From Opitutales bacterium (lineage in GTDB: Bacteria; Verrucomicrobiota; Verrucomicrobiia; Opitutales; JABSRG01): a stretch of DNA of 64,000 nt. Each line of letters starts with the position of its first letter. The stretch's first letter is position 1. Both the position numbers and the translations under genes were made by a program. Positions 61,131 to 64,000 of this stretch are shown here, piece by piece. Location: the NCBI GenBank assembly GCA_028280845.1, contig JANQKZ010000006.1, forward strand, positions 1 to 64,000, written 5' to 3'. Below the pieces are notes generated by a model. It saw only the letters and a list, made by a program, of their open reading frames with translations. It made no database searches and was not told the origin of the DNA.

Positions 61131-61746
61131 GTGCCGGGACATCGAGATCGGTATTCTTGGCGACCAGTTTTTCTACGTATTTAGCCAACAGATCAAACTC
61201 CAGGTTGACGATGCTTCCTGCTTTGCAGGCTTTCAGGTTGGTCACCTCCAGGGTATGGGGAATCAGCCAAACCGCGAGTCCAATTTCATCGACCTCCGCT
61301 ACGGTGAGAGATATCCCGTCGATTGCGATACTGCCTTTGTAGACCAGATACTGTTGAAATTCCGGTTTCACCTCCACGCGCATGTAAACGTCTTTCCCCC
61401 GCTCCTCAAACACCTCCACCGAACCGGTGCAATCAATATGGCCTGAGACGAAGTGCCCGCCCATTCGAGCAGTCGGGGTCAAACTGCGCTCCAGGTTGAC
61501 CAGACTTCCCTCCGACAGGGTATGAAACCCGGTTAGTCGCACGGTTTCTCCCAAGAGATCGAAACGAATGGTATTCGCCTCAACATCAATATCGGTTGCG
61601 GTCAGGCAGCATCCATTGACGGCTACACTATCTCCGGGTTTGAGGTCTCCTAGGACCACCGCTCCCTGGACGAGTAGTTCCCAGGACTGCTCGCCTTCCT
61701 GGAAGCGTTTTATGATACCGGTTTCTTCAACTATTCCTGTAAACAT
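61123..61746 (-). CDS. ribE: riboflavin synthase alpha subunit
   Basis: The 207-residue protein begins MFTGIVEETGIIKRFQ. It has two tandem lumazine-binding domains: one with SVAVNGCCLTATDI and LSEGSLVNLERSLTPTARMGGHFV, the second with IDGISLTVAEVDEIGLAVWL. The enzyme dismutates two 6,7-dimethyl-8-ribityllumazine to riboflavin. It overlaps the UDG gene and begins 8 bp after the PDZ-protein stop, so it sits inside an otherwise unrelated minus-strand transcript. No FMN riboswitch is visible. Confidence 0.95.
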   Translation of the reverse strand: MFTGIVEETGIIKRFQEGEQSWELLVQGAVVLGDLKPGDSVAVNGCCLTATDIDVEANTIRFDLLGETVRLTGFHTLSEGSLVNLERSLTPTARMGGHFVSGHIDCTGSVEVFEERGKDVYMRVEVKPEFQQYLVYKGSIAIDGISLTVAEVDEIGLAVWLIPHTLEVTNLKACKAGSIVNLEFDLLAKYVEKLVAKNTDLDVPAHG

Positions 61747-61753
61747 TTCAGGT

Positions 61754-63145
61754 CTATCCTATTTTGACTCGGAGGACCTGGGTTTCGTTATTCCGGCTAA
61801 TAAGAAGAACAAATTCTTCCCTGGATGGATCCTCCGTTATCGTTGTTATGAGGTGGATTGCATCATCGTAGGTGTTAACGGGGATCCCGTCAATTTCCTG
61901 TATCCAGTCACCCGGTAATAATCCGGCCGACGCGGTCGAACTGTTGGGACGCACAAATTGGGTGATTACTCCCGTATAATCAAGGGAAAGCACACGACGC
62001 CCAATCGCGTCGAACAGCGTGAAAGCACGCACACTGAACCCGAGATCACTGAAGTATTCGCGTGGAGCATCCCTCAGGTGCGTAGGGGCCTGCCCCACTT
62101 CAAAGGATAACTCCTCGCGGGCTCCCCCGTCTCCGCGAACCACAGCCAGGGTCACGGTATCCCCGGGACTTTTTTTCCGGAGGCGTTCTTCAAATTCACG
62201 AAGGACGATACTATCCGGCCGGAACTTGGGAAGTGGTTCACCGTCAACCCCGGTGACAATATCACGCCCGAGGAGCCCGGCGGCGGCAGCGGGTCCACCC
62301 TCAATCACATTACTGATCATGACCGCTCCCTGGTTTTCCAGTCCCAGAAACTCGGCCGCATCCTGGTCCACCGGTTGCATGCCCGCGATGCCGATCCAGG
62401 GTCGAGGGGAACCGGTGACCATTGCTGGCACCCGGAAGGCACGCTCCAAGAAATCAGCGGCATCATGAAAGACTCGGGTGCCTCTTGGACTGACCAGCCC
62501 CACCGAGTAGGACTCACGCCCCATATACATGATTTTATCCTCGGGAACACCTTGATTACCCCACCCTATAAAGTCTCCATGCATGTTGAAAATGGGTGCC
62601 CCGGGAGATGCTATATCCTGGTCCGTGAAATGCATACGGTGAGGCATGTCCCGGGTCAGGCCCAGGTAAGCCTTCAACAGACCAGGGGCAAAGTCATAAT
62701 CCTTGGGGAGGAGGGCAATCCCCCAGATGCTTTCTCCCAGTCGCGGTTCCGCCACCTCAAAGTTCTGAATAGCCATGACCTCTTCCAGGGCAGCCTCCTC
62801 GACCCGAATATAGTCCCACCCGGTCAGGTAGTCCTGTCCGAGATATTCTGCATCGTAGCCTTTGTGATCCTTTCCCGGGATATAGACCGTAAAGTCTTCA
62901 AATTTGGACACCGGGGTCCAGCTGGGTACCGTTCCCTCAGCCAGAATGATCAGGCCATTGTCGTCCAGAACCAGCCCGATAGTCTCCCGAGACTCCCGGT
63001 CGATTTCTTTCTGGATGAAGAACTCCACCGATACGACAGATTTAATCCGCTCTTCAAAGAGCGTGCTTAAATCCACCTCATTGGCACTTAAAGAAGCCAG
63101 CCCGACGATCAGGCTGGCTGCGAGAATGAGCGTGTTGCGATACAT
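61754..63145 (-). CDS. protease-dead HtrA-like protein with PDZ domains
   Basis: 463 residues with a signal peptide (about 1-21). The chymotrypsin-fold region about 28-230 resembles HtrA in layout but its catalytic motifs are gone. The Ser motif GNSGGP is replaced by ASPGAPIFN, no His of the TNxHV type is present (LIILAEGTV), and the Asp region reads GWDYIRV. Two PDZ domains follow (GAVMISNVIEGGPAAAAGLL; TASAGLLPGDWIQEIDG). It lies 5 bp after a true HtrA gene and probably is its non-catalytic paralogue or chaperone partner. Confidence 0.85.
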   Translation of the reverse strand: MYRNTLILAASLIVGLASLSANEVDLSTLFEERIKSVVSVEFFIQKEIDRESRETIGLVLDDNGLIILAEGTVPSWTPVSKFEDFTVYIPGKDHKGYDAEYLGQDYLTGWDYIRVEEAALEEVMAIQNFEVAEPRLGESIWGIALLPKDYDFAPGLLKAYLGLTRDMPHRMHFTDQDIASPGAPIFNMHGDFIGWGNQGVPEDKIMYMGRESYSVGLVSPRGTRVFHDAADFLERAFRVPAMVTGSPRPWIGIAGMQPVDQDAAEFLGLENQGAVMISNVIEGGPAAAAGLLGRDIVTGVDGEPLPKFRPDSIVLREFEERLRKKSPGDTVTLAVVRGDGGAREELSFEVGQAPTHLRDAPREYFSDLGFSVRAFTLFDAIGRRVLSLDYTGVITQFVRPNSSTASAGLLPGDWIQEIDGIPVNTYDDAIHLITTITEDPSREEFVLLISRNNETQVLRVKIG

Positions 63146-63150
63146 ATTGA

Positions 63151-64000
63151 TTAATTCGGTTGCATCACCTTGAGGGAAATCTGGTGATTCCGTGAGATCT
63201 CCAACAATACCTTGTTGGGATCCGACTCAAAGGATTCATAAATACTCTGAAGCTGGGTCAAGTCTTCCAGCGATTGCTGGTTTACTTTTGTAATAATGTC
63301 CCCGGGGTGCACCCCGGCGCGCGAGGCCGGAAACGCGGGCTGCGTCCCAATAATCATGACTCCATTGTCATTATCCAGTTGGCGCTCACGCGCAATCGCG
63401 CGCGAGACGTCGCGCACACTGAGTCCCCAGTCTTCAAACGCAAACTCTTCCCCCACCCGACTTTCCAGCCCTTCGGTCACGACCTCGATCACTTCCAGGG
63501 TGTCCCCGCGTTTGATCTCAAACCGGATAGGATCCCCCACCGGGGTGCTGGCGATAATATTACTGATCGGGGGCAGTTGCTCCGGAAACCGGCCATCCAC
63601 CGCTTGCCCATCGATCGACAAAACGATATCGCCCGGACGTAGACCGGCAAGCTTGGCTGGTGACCCCGGATCCACACTGTTGACGAGCATCCCCTGGTTC
63701 ACGTCCAGGTTGAAAAAGTCTTCCAGATCCTGTAGCGGCCCCGGTACGATCCCAACATAACTTCGCGTGATACGCTCAGAGTCCATCAAGGCATACATCA
63801 CATACCTTGCAGTATTGGCCGGAACAGCAAATCCCAGGTTATTGGAGCCGAGGTAGCCCCGGGTATTGATCCCCACCACATGACCATCGTCGGTTACGAG
63901 CGGGCCCCCACTGTTACCCGGGTTAATCGCCGCATCAGTTTGAAGCCAGGTGTTAAAGTGGCCGGTCTCATAGCCCCCAAATCCCAAGGCCCCCTCAAAA
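63151..64000 (-). CDS. HtrA/DegP-type serine protease, N-terminus beyond the window
   Basis: The frame is open to the window edge; the 283 residues visible begin inside the protease domain. The active Ser lies in DAAINPGNSGGPLV. Two PDZ domains follow (GMLVNSVDPGSPAKLAGLRPGDIVLSIDG and GVMIIGTQPAFPASRAGVHPGDIITKVNQQ; positions about 120-150 and 215-245). It cleaves or refolds misfolded envelope proteins. An apparent start at 63987 is internal. The next gene encodes its catalytically dead relative, 5 bp downstream. Confidence 0.9.
   Translation of the reverse strand, partial: FEGALGFGGYETGHFNTWLQTDAAINPGNSGGPLVTDDGHVVGINTRGYLGSNNLGFAVPANTARYVMYALMDSERITRSYVGIVPGPLQDLEDFFNLDVNQGMLVNSVDPGSPAKLAGLRPGDIVLSIDGQAVDGRFPEQLPPISNIIASTPVGDPIRFEIKRGDTLEVIEVVTEGLESRVGEEFAFEDWGLSVRDVSRAIARERQLDNDNGVMIIGTQPAFPASRAGVHPGDIITKVNQQSLEDLTQLQSIYESFESDPNKVLLEISRNHQISLKVMQPN

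Overview
The window looks like a chromosomal segment of a Gram-negative bacterium of the Verrucomicrobiota (Opitutales-like). This is inferred from gene content, not from a search. The supporting features are a fused ccoN-ccoO cbb3 oxidase cluster, a MoxR/DUF58/Bat operon, a secreted Cys-type sulfatase, many lipobox proteins, a histone H1-like lysine-rich protein, weak Shine-Dalgarno signals, and intergenic spacers built from short degenerate repeats. No rRNA, CRISPR array, transposase or integrase was found. One tRNA, tRNA-Leu(GAG), lies at the left edge beside a 107-bp direct duplication of its 3' end.

Layout. (1) 1-708: tRNA-Leu, its duplicated flank and gene-free DNA. (2) 709-1644: a class 3 lipase of host-like composition, followed at 1659-5849 by six co-directional, visibly AT-richer genes of mostly unknown function: a four-TM protein, a small cytosolic protein, an outer-membrane-like protein, a secreted protein, a three-TM protein and a membrane-anchored prokaryotic YEATS-like protein. 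This is the best candidate for an undescribed system. (3) 5957-14005, minus strand: AI-2E family transporter, RND pump and adaptor, a 40-codon small gene, chrA, a small ORF and ppk2. (4) 14063-20705, minus strand: moxR - four-helix-bundle gene - DUF58 - DUF4381 - batA - batB - batC - batD. (5) 20829-30276: a second AI-2E transporter, SpoIIAA-like protein, TolC-type outer-membrane factor, sulfatase, two lipoproteins, an octaheme cytochrome with HEAT and TPR repeats, and a D-2-hydroxyacid dehydrogenase.

(6) 30797-41476: an aerobic/microaerobic respiration block. A divergent SnoaL-LuxR regulator faces ccoS - ccoNO - ccoQ - ccoP - ccoG - a miniature ccoH - a TauE/DsbD-like membrane protein; ccoI, the copper P-type ATPase, follows after an inverted tyrosine-phosphatase gene. 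Together these encode the oxidase, its assembly factors and its copper supply. (7) 41524-50817: M48 protease, FMN reductase, uvrA, glutaredoxin, a truncated four-helix-bundle gene, aspartate-type aminotransferase, RHH-H1 fusion protein and an orphan sugar-type ABC ATPase. (8) 51008-59191, minus strand: LolA-like protein, secG, parB, LysM protein, fmt, der, and an lrp - aminotransferase - lrp trio. (9) 59582-64000: cysteine hydrolase (plus strand), then UDG, ribE, a protease-dead PDZ protein and an HtrA protease that runs off the window (minus strand).

Several genes show informative oddities: a BatB with a broken MIDAS motif, a one-heme CcoP, a 44-residue CcoH, a UDG lacking two cluster cysteines, and a pseudo-HtrA next to a true HtrA. 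Functional names come from motif and family recognition by eye; no database search was possible.
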